From: Acidobacteriota bacterium | GTDB lineage: Bacteria > Acidobacteriota > Terriglobia > Acidiferrales > UBA7541 | Assembly: GCA_003224135.1 (NCBI GenBank) | Contig: QHYO01000114.1 | Coordinates: forward strand, 1 to 6,077 | Reading direction: 5' to 3' | Length of the DNA: 6,077 bases | Shown: in pieces, positions 1 to 5,320 of the stretch | Layout of the letters: the number at the start of each line of letters is the position of its first letter | Numbering within the stretch: the first letter of the stretch is position 1 | Position numbers and translations under genes: made by a program | Notes under the pieces: generated by a model | The model's input: only the letters and a program-made list of their open reading frames with translations | Told to the model about the DNA's origin: nothing | Databases searched by the model: none

Positions 1-448
1 GAATCGCGCGAATCCGCTTCTCCTGGCAAAGGTCGAACCAGTGCCAAGTGCCGCGCGGGACGCGAAGCAAGTCGCCCGCCTCTACCGTGATTGAGACGAC
101 ATTTCCTTCGCGTGGATGAATATGAAACAGTCCGCGCCCTTCGATGATGAACCGCACTTCATCTTCATCGTGCCAATGTTCTGAATTGAAGCGGTTGAGC
201 ATCGCATCGAGTCCCGGCGTCGCCGGCGTCACGTCAATGACGTCTGCCGTCACGTATCCGCCTTCCGCTTTCAGTCGCTCAATCTCCGGCGCGTACGCGG
301 CCAGTACTTCCTCAGCTGATGCACCTTTCGCAATCTCGTGCGCAGGTTTCCACTGCTTATAGGCAATGCCGATTCCGTCGAGATACGTGCGAATCTCCTC
401 GTCCTGCGTCAGCGTCCGGTTTTCATTTGGAATGTGAACAGTAGCCAT
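1..448 (-). CDS. mtnD: Acireductone dioxygenase (ARD), 3' end cut by window edge
   Basis: Cytoplasmic cupin-fold dioxygenase of the methionine salvage pathway. With Fe(II) the family converts the acireductone 1,2-dihydroxy-3-keto-5-methylthiopentene plus O2 into 4-methylthio-2-oxobutanoate and formate; with Ni(II) the off-pathway products include CO. The window holds the first 149 residues of a family usually about 180 long, so roughly 30 C-terminal residues lie beyond base 1. The reading frame is open throughout. The metal site is complete: [10 protein letters not shown] at residues 91-100 gives His91, His93 and Glu97, and GTWHWFD gives His136. These align by eye with His96, His98, Glu102 and His140 of Klebsiella ARD. 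The ATG at 446-448 is preceded by GAGGA, which overlaps the mtnB stop codon (TGAGGA), so translational coupling to mtnB is likely. The metal in vivo cannot be told from sequence. The assignment is very secure. Confidence 0.96.
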   Translation of the reverse strand, partial: MATVHIPNENRTLTQDEEIRTYLDGIGIAYKQWKPAHEIAKGASAEEVLAAYAPEIERLKAEGGYVTADVIDVTPATPGLDAMLNRFNSEHWHDEDEVRFIIEGRGLFHIHPREGNVVSITVEAGDLLRVPRGTWHWFDLCQEKRIRAI

Positions 449-460
449 CGCTGTCAATCC

Positions 461-1141
461 TCATTTTTCAGCGCCAAACACTCCGCCAAATTCGCGCCGC
501 CCCACAATTTCCAGCAGAAACTCGAAAATCTCCACGTGACGGTGCGCCTGCGCGACATCTTCACCCCAAGTATATAGCCCGTGACCACTCAGAAGGAATC
601 CGTGCGCATCGTCTTCGCGTTCCAGCAAGGCAGCGACTTTTTGAGCCAGTGAAGAAATGTCCTGAGAATTTTCGAAAATTGCAATCCACTCGCGATGCTC
701 ATGCGTGCGCACACCCTCAAGACCTTTCAGCATCTCGTAACCGGTAATTGCTAGCCCGCCTTTAGCGGTATGCCTTTCTGAGAGTAGTGTGCCCCAAACC
801 GAATGCGTGTGCAGGATGCATCCGACATTCTTCACCCGTGCGATTGCCAGATGTAAAAAAGTCTCCGCGGAAGGTTTTGCTTTACCGGCAAGCACGCGAC
901 CCTCACTGTCAATCTCAATGAAGTCGTGGCCCGTAAGCACCGACTTGTCCAGGCCGGTCGAAGTGATCAGCAATCGCAAAGGACTTCTCTTCAACACCAC
1001 ACTGTAATTTCCGCTCGTACCAAGAGCCCAGCCACGCTTATGGAACTCGCGTCCGAGCTTCGCAAGTTCCTTCGCTAAGTTTGCGTGACTAAGGCGCGGC
1101 GCGCCCTTCCGGCCCGATCGCGAGTTTGACGGTCTTCCCAT
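461..1141 (-). CDS. mtnB: Methylthioribulose-1-phosphate dehydratase (class II aldolase family)
   Basis: A 226-residue cytoplasmic enzyme of the class II aldolase/adducin fold. It dehydrates 5-methylthioribulose 1-phosphate to 2,3-diketo-5-methylthiopentyl 1-phosphate in methionine salvage. Visible family features are the TSGNYS phosphate-loop region (42-47), LITSTGLDKS (58-67), the Zn ligands His111 and His113 in LHTHS, and His187 in SGHGLY. The probable catalytic acid is Glu136 in GYEMLKG. The spacing matches human APIP (His115, His117, Glu139, His195). The first about 18 residues are a basic, Ser/Arg-rich extension before the family core. No other in-frame ATG, GTG or TTG occurs before the core. 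The chosen ATG has a GGAG only one base upstream, which is poorly spaced, so initiation strength is unclear. The gene precedes mtnD by 12 bases. The dehydratase call over fuculose aldolase rests on the MtnB-specific GYEMLKG motif and the mtnD neighbour. Confidence 0.95.
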   Translation of the reverse strand: MGRPSNSRSGRKGAPRLSHANLAKELAKLGREFHKRGWALGTSGNYSVVLKRSPLRLLITSTGLDKSVLTGHDFIEIDSEGRVLAGKAKPSAETFLHLAIARVKNVGCILHTHSVWGTLLSERHTAKGGLAITGYEMLKGLEGVRTHEHREWIAIFENSQDISSLAQKVAALLEREDDAHGFLLSGHGLYTWGEDVAQAHRHVEIFEFLLEIVGRREFGGVFGAEK

Positions 1142-1191
1142 TCTCCGGTTCGGAAGAAGTATGCCACGTATTGATTTCGCCGTGCCGCGCT

Positions 1192-1830
1192 CTACTTTGT
1201 CGGCTTCAAGCCTTTCAGCAGGTGCCTTACGCCTTCGTTGACTTCGTCTTGCGTGAACGATTTTCGGGTGACCACGTTTTCCCGCACGGCGCGATAAGCC
1301 AGCCGGTTTCGGTCACGGGCGACAAGGTCAAATACGATCGTGCCTTCGTGATACCGCACGGTGTGAACCACCACGCCCGGAGGCCCATAAAAACCATTCC
1401 AGCAGCCGTAGTAGCCGCAAACGAGGCCGGCGGGGTACACGGGCGTCGCGACGCGTTCCCGCCGCCGCTGCACACCGAATTGATAGTCCACCAGGAAATC
1501 GGCGTTCGCCGGATCGCTGACCTGGGTCAGTCCCTTGGAATTCAGATTTTGCTCGAGCGCTCGCGTGATGCGATTTCGCACGATGTCATTTTCCCAGTCG
1601 GAGTTTCGACGGTATTCACGATTGGGCGTGACGGCATCACGGGATACCACGCGCCGATCCGAGGAAAGTTGCGGCGATGCCGGCCGCCATGCCCAGGTCA
1701 TACCCTGGTGTATAGGGACACTCGGGTCGCGGTCAATGACGACATGATCGTCGCAGCCTGACAGCCCCATTGCGGCCACGACTGCAATCAGGATCAGGAC
1801 CAACAAGCGAAAGTGGCGTTTCAAGCCCAT
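1192..1830 (-). CDS. DUF4136-like lipoprotein of unknown function
   Basis: A 212-residue predicted lipoprotein. A basic N-terminus (MGLKRHFR) and a hydrophobic stretch at residues 9-22 lead into the lipobox LSGC, with lipidation expected at Cys26. Residue +2 is Asp (Asp27), which in enterobacteria signals retention in the inner membrane; whether that rule holds in this lineage is unknown. The mature part resembles DUF4136 proteins: TWAW at 45-48, a helix of the I..I...L..KG type at about 88-100, ADFLVDY at 110-116, then GTIVFDLVARDRNRLAYRA at 163-181. A Gly/Tyr-rich patch at 139-151 contains CGYYGCW, a close Cys pair (138 and 143) that could form a disulfide. GGGAG lies seven bases before the ATG. 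It lies 50 bases upstream of mtnB on the same strand, but no functional tie to methionine salvage is evident. The lipoprotein call is strong, the DUF4136 call moderate. Confidence 0.82.
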   Translation of the reverse strand: MGLKRHFRLLVLILIAVVAAMGLSGCDDHVVIDRDPSVPIHQGMTWAWRPASPQLSSDRRVVSRDAVTPNREYRRNSDWENDIVRNRITRALEQNLNSKGLTQVSDPANADFLVDYQFGVQRRRERVATPVYPAGLVCGYYGCWNGFYGPPGVVVHTVRYHEGTIVFDLVARDRNRLAYRAVRENVVTRKSFTQDEVNEGVRHLLKGLKPTK

Positions 1831-2009
1831 GATAGTTCTCCCGCCTTTTTAAACACGAATTCGCCGAAAAAGTTGGTGGCCTATGGGTTGTTAAGGGTTA
1901 GCTGTTCAATGAGACGAATCAGTACCCTCGAAAACCGCTGCTGGCTTTCCTTACCCTGGGTTATGATACAGTTTTAGGAATCACCCACCTCAGCAATCAC
2001 GGGAGCAAG
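1831..2009. other. Divergent intergenic region between lipoprotein gene and ispH
   Basis: This 179-base gap must hold the promoters for both the leftward lipoprotein gene and rightward ispH. It is more AT-rich than the flanking genes. For the leftward gene, TTGAAC (complement of 1904-1909) and CATAGG (complement of 1880-1885) are 18 bases apart, which is only a weak promoter-like pair. No clear operator palindrome or riboswitch fold was seen. Confidence 0.5.
1962..1967 (+). promoter_or_regulatory. Candidate -10 element for ispH (TATGAT)
   Basis: TATGAT matches five of six bases of the sigma-70 -10 consensus and lies 42 bases before the ispH ATG, giving a plausible leader of about 35 bases. 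No good -35 hexamer stands at the expected distance, and the bases just before it are not an extended -10, so this is only a candidate. Confidence 0.3.
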
Positions 2010-2975
2010 ATGGCGACGGAATCGAAGGGCAAGGTATTACTAAGGGTCAGGCCAAGAGGCTTCTGCGCGGGAGTTGTCCGGGCCGTGGACATTGTCGAAC
2101 TGGCGCTAGAGGCTTATGGTGCGCCGGTCTACGTTCATCACGAAATCGTTCATAATACGTATGTTGTCGAACAGCTGCGCCGGCGCGGCGCCATCTTCGT
2201 CGAATCCATCGACGAAGTCCCTCATGGTGCGGTACTAGTCTTCAGCGCCCACGGAGTTCCACCCGCCGTCCGTGACGAAGCGAAGTCACGCTCCCTCAAA
2301 GTCATCGACGCCACGTGCCCGCTGGTGACGAAAGTTCACTTCGAAGCGCTCAAATTTGCGCGCGAGGATCGCACCATCATCTTGATCGGACACAAAGACC
2401 ACCAGGAAATCATTGGCACTTCCGGCGAAGCGCCCGACCGCACCATCGTGGTCGATTCGGTCGAGGCCGTGGACAAGCTCGAAGTGAACAACCCAGAAAA
2501 ACTCGCCTTTCTGACACAGACTACGCTTAGCCTTTACGATACGCAGGAAATCGTCGCCCGCCTCCGCCAGAAGTTCCCGAAAATTGTCGGCCCGAAAAGC
2601 GATGACATTTGCTACGACACCCAGAATCGCCAGGAAGCAGTCGAACAAGTTGCGCAGGATGTCGATCTTATTTTGGTTGTCGGCTCGCAGAACAGTTCCA
2701 ATTCCAACCGCCTTGTCGAAGTTGCTCAGCGCCGCGGCGTCAAAGCCGAACTCATCGATTCTGCCTCCGATATCGACCCGGCCTGGCTCGAAGGCGTCAA
2801 GAGCGTTGGATTGACTGCCGGAGCCTCTGCTCCGGAAGTTTTGGTCGAGCAGGTCAGCCAGCGACTGGCCGAGCACGGCTATACGGATCAGCGCGATCTG
2901 GATCTGATTCGCGAAGATGTCCGTTTCACGCTCCCTCCGGAGCTTGCGACCATCGCCGCAGTACCACGGCGTTAG
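2010..2975 (+). CDS. ispH: 4-hydroxy-3-methylbut-2-enyl diphosphate reductase
   Basis: A 321-residue cytoplasmic iron-sulfur enzyme, close to the usual family length of about 310-320. It performs the last step of the MEP pathway, reducing HMBPP to isopentenyl and dimethylallyl diphosphate with electrons from ferredoxin or flavodoxin. The three cluster cysteines are present: Cys19 in RGFCAGV, Cys103 in ATCPLV and Cys201 in DICYDTQNRQ. Substrate-binding residues are also kept: His44 in HHEIVHN, His81 in SAHGV, His131 and Glu133 in HKDHQEIIGT, TQTTLS at 169-174, Ser229-Ser230-Asn231 in GSQNSSNSN, and Ser273 in AGASAPE. A short N-terminal extension precedes the core. GGGAG stands four bases before the ATG. 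The co-directional arginase-like gene begins 104 bases downstream with no strong terminator between, so the two may share a transcript. Confidence 0.98.
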   Translation: MATESKGKVLLRVRPRGFCAGVVRAVDIVELALEAYGAPVYVHHEIVHNTYVVEQLRRRGAIFVESIDEVPHGAVLVFSAHGVPPAVRDEAKSRSLKVIDATCPLVTKVHFEALKFAREDRTIILIGHKDHQEIIGTSGEAPDRTIVVDSVEAVDKLEVNNPEKLAFLTQTTLSLYDTQEIVARLRQKFPKIVGPKSDDICYDTQNRQEAVEQVAQDVDLILVVGSQNSSNSNRLVEVAQRRGVKAELIDSASDIDPAWLEGVKSVGLTAGASAPEVLVEQVSQRLAEHGYTDQRDLDLIREDVRFTLPPELATIAAVPRR

Positions 2976-3067
2976 TTGCGCTTCGGCAGGACGCAAGGCA
3001 TCGGTCTTTCTTGCCAGTAGAAGGGGCGGTTCGTCGCGCAAGCGTCGGCCGGATTTTCAGAAACTTC

Positions 3068-3073
3068 AGGAGA
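3068..3073 (+). promoter_or_regulatory. Shine-Dalgarno AGGAGA fixing a TTG start
   Basis: AGGAGA sits six bases before the TTG at 3080-3082. No in-frame ATG lies near the beginning of the arginase-fold homology, so this site decides the start of the downstream gene. The same frame stays open far upstream, but only because it overlaps ispH out of frame. Confidence 0.75.
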
Positions 3074-3079
3074 CGACCT

Positions 3080-4066
3080 TTGGCGGTCAAAATTGTCCGT
3101 CAGCCGAAGAAGATTGCCTTGATTGGCGCCTGTTCAAGCGCGGCTGCCTTTCTGCCCGGCACCGAAAAGGCTCCCGCTGCGTTGCGAGCCGCGGGCCTTG
3201 TCGAAAAACTCAAGAATATCGGCTACGAAGTCGCGGATTTGGGCGACTGTGCGCCCCGATTGTTTGCCGATGACGAAGAACATCGGCGCGCTCGTAATCT
3301 TCCCGCCATCGTTGCCGGCTTGAACGATCTGAAGGTACACGCCGAGGTTGCAATCAAGAGCGGCGCGCTGGTGCTGGTGCTCGGCGGCGATTGCGCGCAA
3401 GTGATTGGTTTGCTCACTGGCGCTCGCCGCTATTACAAACACCTGAATCTTTTCTGGATGGATCGCGACGCCGATCTCAACACACCCGCATCCACACCTT
3501 CTGGACGCATTGATGGAATGGTTGTCGCCAGCATTATCGGTCGCGGCGCGCCGGAGCTTGTGCGCTTTTGGGGCGAAACACCTTTGGTACGAGAGCCGGA
3601 CGTTCTTCTTTTTGGTCTCGAACGCGTCGATCCTCCCGAACAGGATTTCCTTTCGAAATCACCGCTGCGCTACGTTTACGCTGCGGACGTTCAGAAAAAA
3701 GGCGCAGCCGCCGCCACACGCGACGCGCTTGCTCATCTTCACGCCGAATTGCGGGAATTTATTCTTCACGTGGATACGGACATCATCGCTCAGGAAGAGT
3801 TTCCGGCAGTCAACGTTCCTGGCAGCGGCGGCCTGACCTTTGACGATGTGCGCCAATCGCTCCGCGAAGTCCTTAGTCAGAAGACGTTACTGGGTCTCGA
3901 CGTGGCGCAATACAATCCCGACCGGGATCCTGACGGTTCAGGCGCTCAAAAACTTGTTGAACTTCTTGTTGACGCTCTGGCCGCGCGCTTCGAAGCGCTC
4001 TCGACCCCACAGGACTCTGCCGTCCCCGAAGCAAGCCAAACAGTCAACGAAGAATCGGGCGCCTGA
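3080..4066 (+). CDS. Arginase/agmatinase-fold (ureohydrolase superfamily) protein with altered metal ligands
   Basis: A 328-residue protein from a TTG start, close to the usual ureohydrolase length of about 300-330. The arginase fold is recognised from its ordered motifs: LVLGGDCAQVIG (98-110), FWMDRDADLNTP (125-136), HVDTDII (230-236) followed by VPGSGGLTFDD (246-256), and GLDVAQYNPDRD (272-283). These correspond to the family patterns GGDHS, DAHxDxNT, SxDxD with APGTGTPxPGG, and D-VE-NP. Asp128, Asp132, Asp232 and Asp234 of the dinuclear manganese site are kept. However, the first ligand His is Cys105, the His of DAH is Asp130, and the Glu that holds the guanidinium in arginase is Gln277. 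It may therefore use another metal or substrate, or have lost hydrolase activity. The C-terminal 20 or so residues (309-328) are polar and probably disordered. It lies downstream of ispH and ends with tandem stops TGATAA. The fold call is strong; the substrate is unknown. Confidence 0.85.
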   Translation: MAVKIVRQPKKIALIGACSSAAAFLPGTEKAPAALRAAGLVEKLKNIGYEVADLGDCAPRLFADDEEHRRARNLPAIVAGLNDLKVHAEVAIKSGALVLVLGGDCAQVIGLLTGARRYYKHLNLFWMDRDADLNTPASTPSGRIDGMVVASIIGRGAPELVRFWGETPLVREPDVLLFGLERVDPPEQDFLSKSPLRYVYAADVQKKGAAAATRDALAHLHAELREFILHVDTDIIAQEEFPAVNVPGSGGLTFDDVRQSLREVLSQKTLLGLDVAQYNPDRDPDGSGAQKLVELLVDALAARFEALSTPQDSAVPEASQTVNEESGA

Positions 4067-4070
4067 TAAA

Positions 4071-4087
4071 CAGCCGATTTCCGGCTG
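4071..4087. terminator. Small hairpin between convergent genes, possible bidirectional terminator
   Basis: CAGCCG and CGGCTG form a perfect six-base-pair stem with loop ATTTC, starting four bases after the arginase-like stop codon and ten bases past the end of the convergent hydrolase gene. On the minus strand the stem is followed by TTTATC, a short U-rich tail. On the plus strand the following bases (CCCATC) are not U-rich. It is therefore a weak intrinsic terminator candidate, better for the leftward gene. Confidence 0.45.
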
Positions 4088-4096
4088 CCCATCGCT

Positions 4097-5020
4097 TCAG
4101 GCTGCGCTTGGGTTGTTTTTCAACGCTTTCTTCCGCACGTACCGCATCAAGCCAAGCCACGAAAGCCGCAACCCTCCGTTGAAAATGTAATGGTCCGCGG
4201 CGTCAGTTGGCAGCGTGACTTTGATCTCTGATGCAATCGCATCGACGAATGCCTTCTCCGCCTCCGCGGTATCCATGCCGCTCTCCACAAGCTTGCGCGT
4301 GAGCTCTGTCCAATCCTGAAGTCGCGTCCTGTATTGCCGAATGTGCTCGCTGGGATTTTCAATGAATCCGAAATGTGTGAGGAATAGCCGCTCCGGTCCC
4401 CACGCTGCAATCTTATCGAGGGACTGATTCCAGATTTCCAGGTCAATGTCAGGCGGTGGCGTGGCCGGTAGGAGAAATGTATTTCCCTCCACGCGGATTC
4501 CAGCGGTATCCCCGACAAAAGCTGTCCTTGATTGGGGCTCCCAATACGTCACATGGTGCGAGGCATGACCCGGCGTGTAGCCCACTTCCAATTCTGCTTC
4601 GCCGATGCGAACGCGTTCACCGCCCTTCAAGGATTGCAAGGCTGTTTCCGGCACCGGTGCGCACTCGCCGTACAGCGGCTTCATATCCCCTCCGTAAAGC
4701 CGGCCAGCGCTGGCCAGCAGCCGCGAAGGATCGATCATATGCACCGTACCGAATTCATGGACATACACGTTCAGGTTTGGATTTTCGCGCAAAAGCGCGC
4801 CCGTCGCGCCGGCATGATCCAGATGAATGTGCGTCAGCAGGAGGGAATCGACGCTCTGGAACGTCCGGCCTCGCTCTTTCAGCCCCGCACGAAGCGACCC
4901 GAGTGTGGACTCGGGGCCAGGATCAATGATTGCGCTTTCGTCGGCGGATTCAATCAAAAGCGCCGCGATAGACTGCGGCCTGCCCGTCCAATTCAGGTCG
5001 ATCGTAGTAAAAGTTGTCAT
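4097..5020 (-). CDS. Metallo-beta-lactamase-fold hydrolase
   Basis: A 307-residue MBL-fold protein with no signal peptide, so probably cytoplasmic. The dinuclear metal site is complete: HIHLDH at 64-69 (His64, His66, Asp68, His69), His152 in TPGHASHH, Asp171 in VGDTAG, and His216 in LTHFG. DPGPES at 33-38 is the usual first-strand loop of the fold. This layout is shared by glyoxalase II-like hydrolases, lactonases and many uncharacterised MBL enzymes, so the substrate cannot be named. After residue 217 a mostly helical region of about 90 residues follows (HIRQYRTRLQDW through the basic RYVRKKALKNN tail), longer than a minimal MBL domain. No convincing Shine-Dalgarno precedes the ATG; the bases upstream are AT-rich (TTGATAAACT), so a short-leader or leaderless transcript is possible. 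It converges on the arginase-like gene with a 30-base gap. Confidence 0.88.
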   Translation of the reverse strand: MTTFTTIDLNWTGRPQSIAALLIESADESAIIDPGPESTLGSLRAGLKERGRTFQSVDSLLLTHIHLDHAGATGALLRENPNLNVYVHEFGTVHMIDPSRLLASAGRLYGGDMKPLYGECAPVPETALQSLKGGERVRIGEAELEVGYTPGHASHHVTYWEPQSRTAFVGDTAGIRVEGNTFLLPATPPPDIDLEIWNQSLDKIAAWGPERLFLTHFGFIENPSEHIRQYRTRLQDWTELTRKLVESGMDTAEAEKAFVDAIASEIKVTLPTDAADHYIFNGGLRLSWLGLMRYVRKKALKNNPSAA

Positions 5021-5226
5021 CGTGTCAGTAGTTTATCAATTTTCTCGCGAGCATCTTCCGGGCTCGGGAAATCCTGTAGATGCAAGGATTTGCTTGCGGA
5101 ATCTTGGGAGCTTGGCATAGGCTATGGGCACCGCGCTTTGTCTTTTTGATGATGTCCCGCCCTGAAAAATTCTAGGCCAGGGTAGGGGGTTGTGCGGGCC
5201 CTGCTTTGCGCAGCGAGACAAGGTTT

Positions 5227-5240
5227 GAGCGGCGCCGCTC
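5227..5240. repeat. 14-base perfect palindrome GAGCGGCGCCGCTC
   Basis: The sequence equals its own reverse complement over all 14 bases, about 94 bases before the outer-membrane protein start codon. It could be an operator for a dimeric regulator or, in RNA, a five-base-pair hairpin with a GCGC loop. Its right half CCGCTC is also the left arm of the longer hairpin at 5235-5287. Confidence 0.7.
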
Positions 5241-5287
5241 CACTCCGTGCGTAGCCTGTCCGTTGGGGCGGATGCGGGAGTGAGCGG
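5235..5287 (+). promoter_or_regulatory. Long imperfect hairpin in the probable leader of the outer-membrane protein gene
   Basis: CCGCTC-C-ACTCC (5235-5246) pairs with GGAGT-GAGCGG (5277-5287) over 11 base pairs with a single bulged C. The interior continues with GCGT (5249-5252) against ATGC (5272-5275), including one G-U pair, and GCC (5254-5256) against GGC (5267-5269). It ends 20 bases before the Shine-Dalgarno. No U-tract follows, so it is not a typical intrinsic terminator. Whether it is transcribed is not shown, because no promoter was located. Confidence 0.4.
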
Positions 5288-5320
5288 AAAGTTTTCACGA
5301 CGAATTTAGGGAGGATGTTT

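Larger units (their letters stand above)
5021..5320. other. 300-base non-coding gap between divergent genes
   Basis: The gap holds the upstream regions of the leftward hydrolase and the rightward outer-membrane protein. I found no convincing coding sequence and no clear sigma-70 promoter. The half near the hydrolase has only small repeats, such as the palindrome CTCGCGAG at 5044-5051. The half near the membrane protein gene is rich in GC inverted repeats (5227-5287), ending in a strong Shine-Dalgarno AGGGAGGA at 5308-5315. Confidence 0.6.

Noticed and set aside
1126..1761. Open frame of 211 codons on the plus strand opposite the lipoprotein gene
   Set aside because: It is antisense to a gene with a clear signal peptide, lipobox and Shine-Dalgarno. 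Its translation shows no recognisable domain, and it arises from GC-rich codon usage.
1831..2009. Riboswitch or T-box upstream of ispH or the lipoprotein gene
   Set aside because: No conserved core or stable multi-stem fold was visible, and the leader after the candidate -10 is too short on the ispH side.
2286..3041. Open frame of 251 codons on the minus strand opposite ispH
   Set aside because: It lies entirely over the well-conserved ispH gene and its downstream gap, and its product has no family features.
2609..3079. Possible ispH-arginase overlap or N-terminal extension of the arginase-like protein
   Set aside because: The upstream open frame overlaps ispH out of frame and gives Arg/Ser/Cys-rich nonsense. 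The TTG with a good Shine-Dalgarno at 3080 explains the gene better.
4532..5149. Open frame of 205 codons on the plus strand opposite the MBL-fold gene
   Set aside because: It is the shadow of a gene with a complete metal-binding motif set, and its translation has no domain.
5036..5221. Small minus-strand open frame of 61 codons in the gap upstream of the MBL-fold gene
   Set aside because: Its composition is Pro/Arg/Ser-rich with no recognisable motif, it contains no hydrophobic segment, and no relatives are known to me. Coding capacity is not supported.
5235..5287. Intrinsic terminator reading of the leader hairpin
   Set aside because: The stem is followed by GAAAGTTTTCACG rather than a continuous U-tract directly at its base, and the gene starts shortly after. 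A regulatory or binding role fits better.
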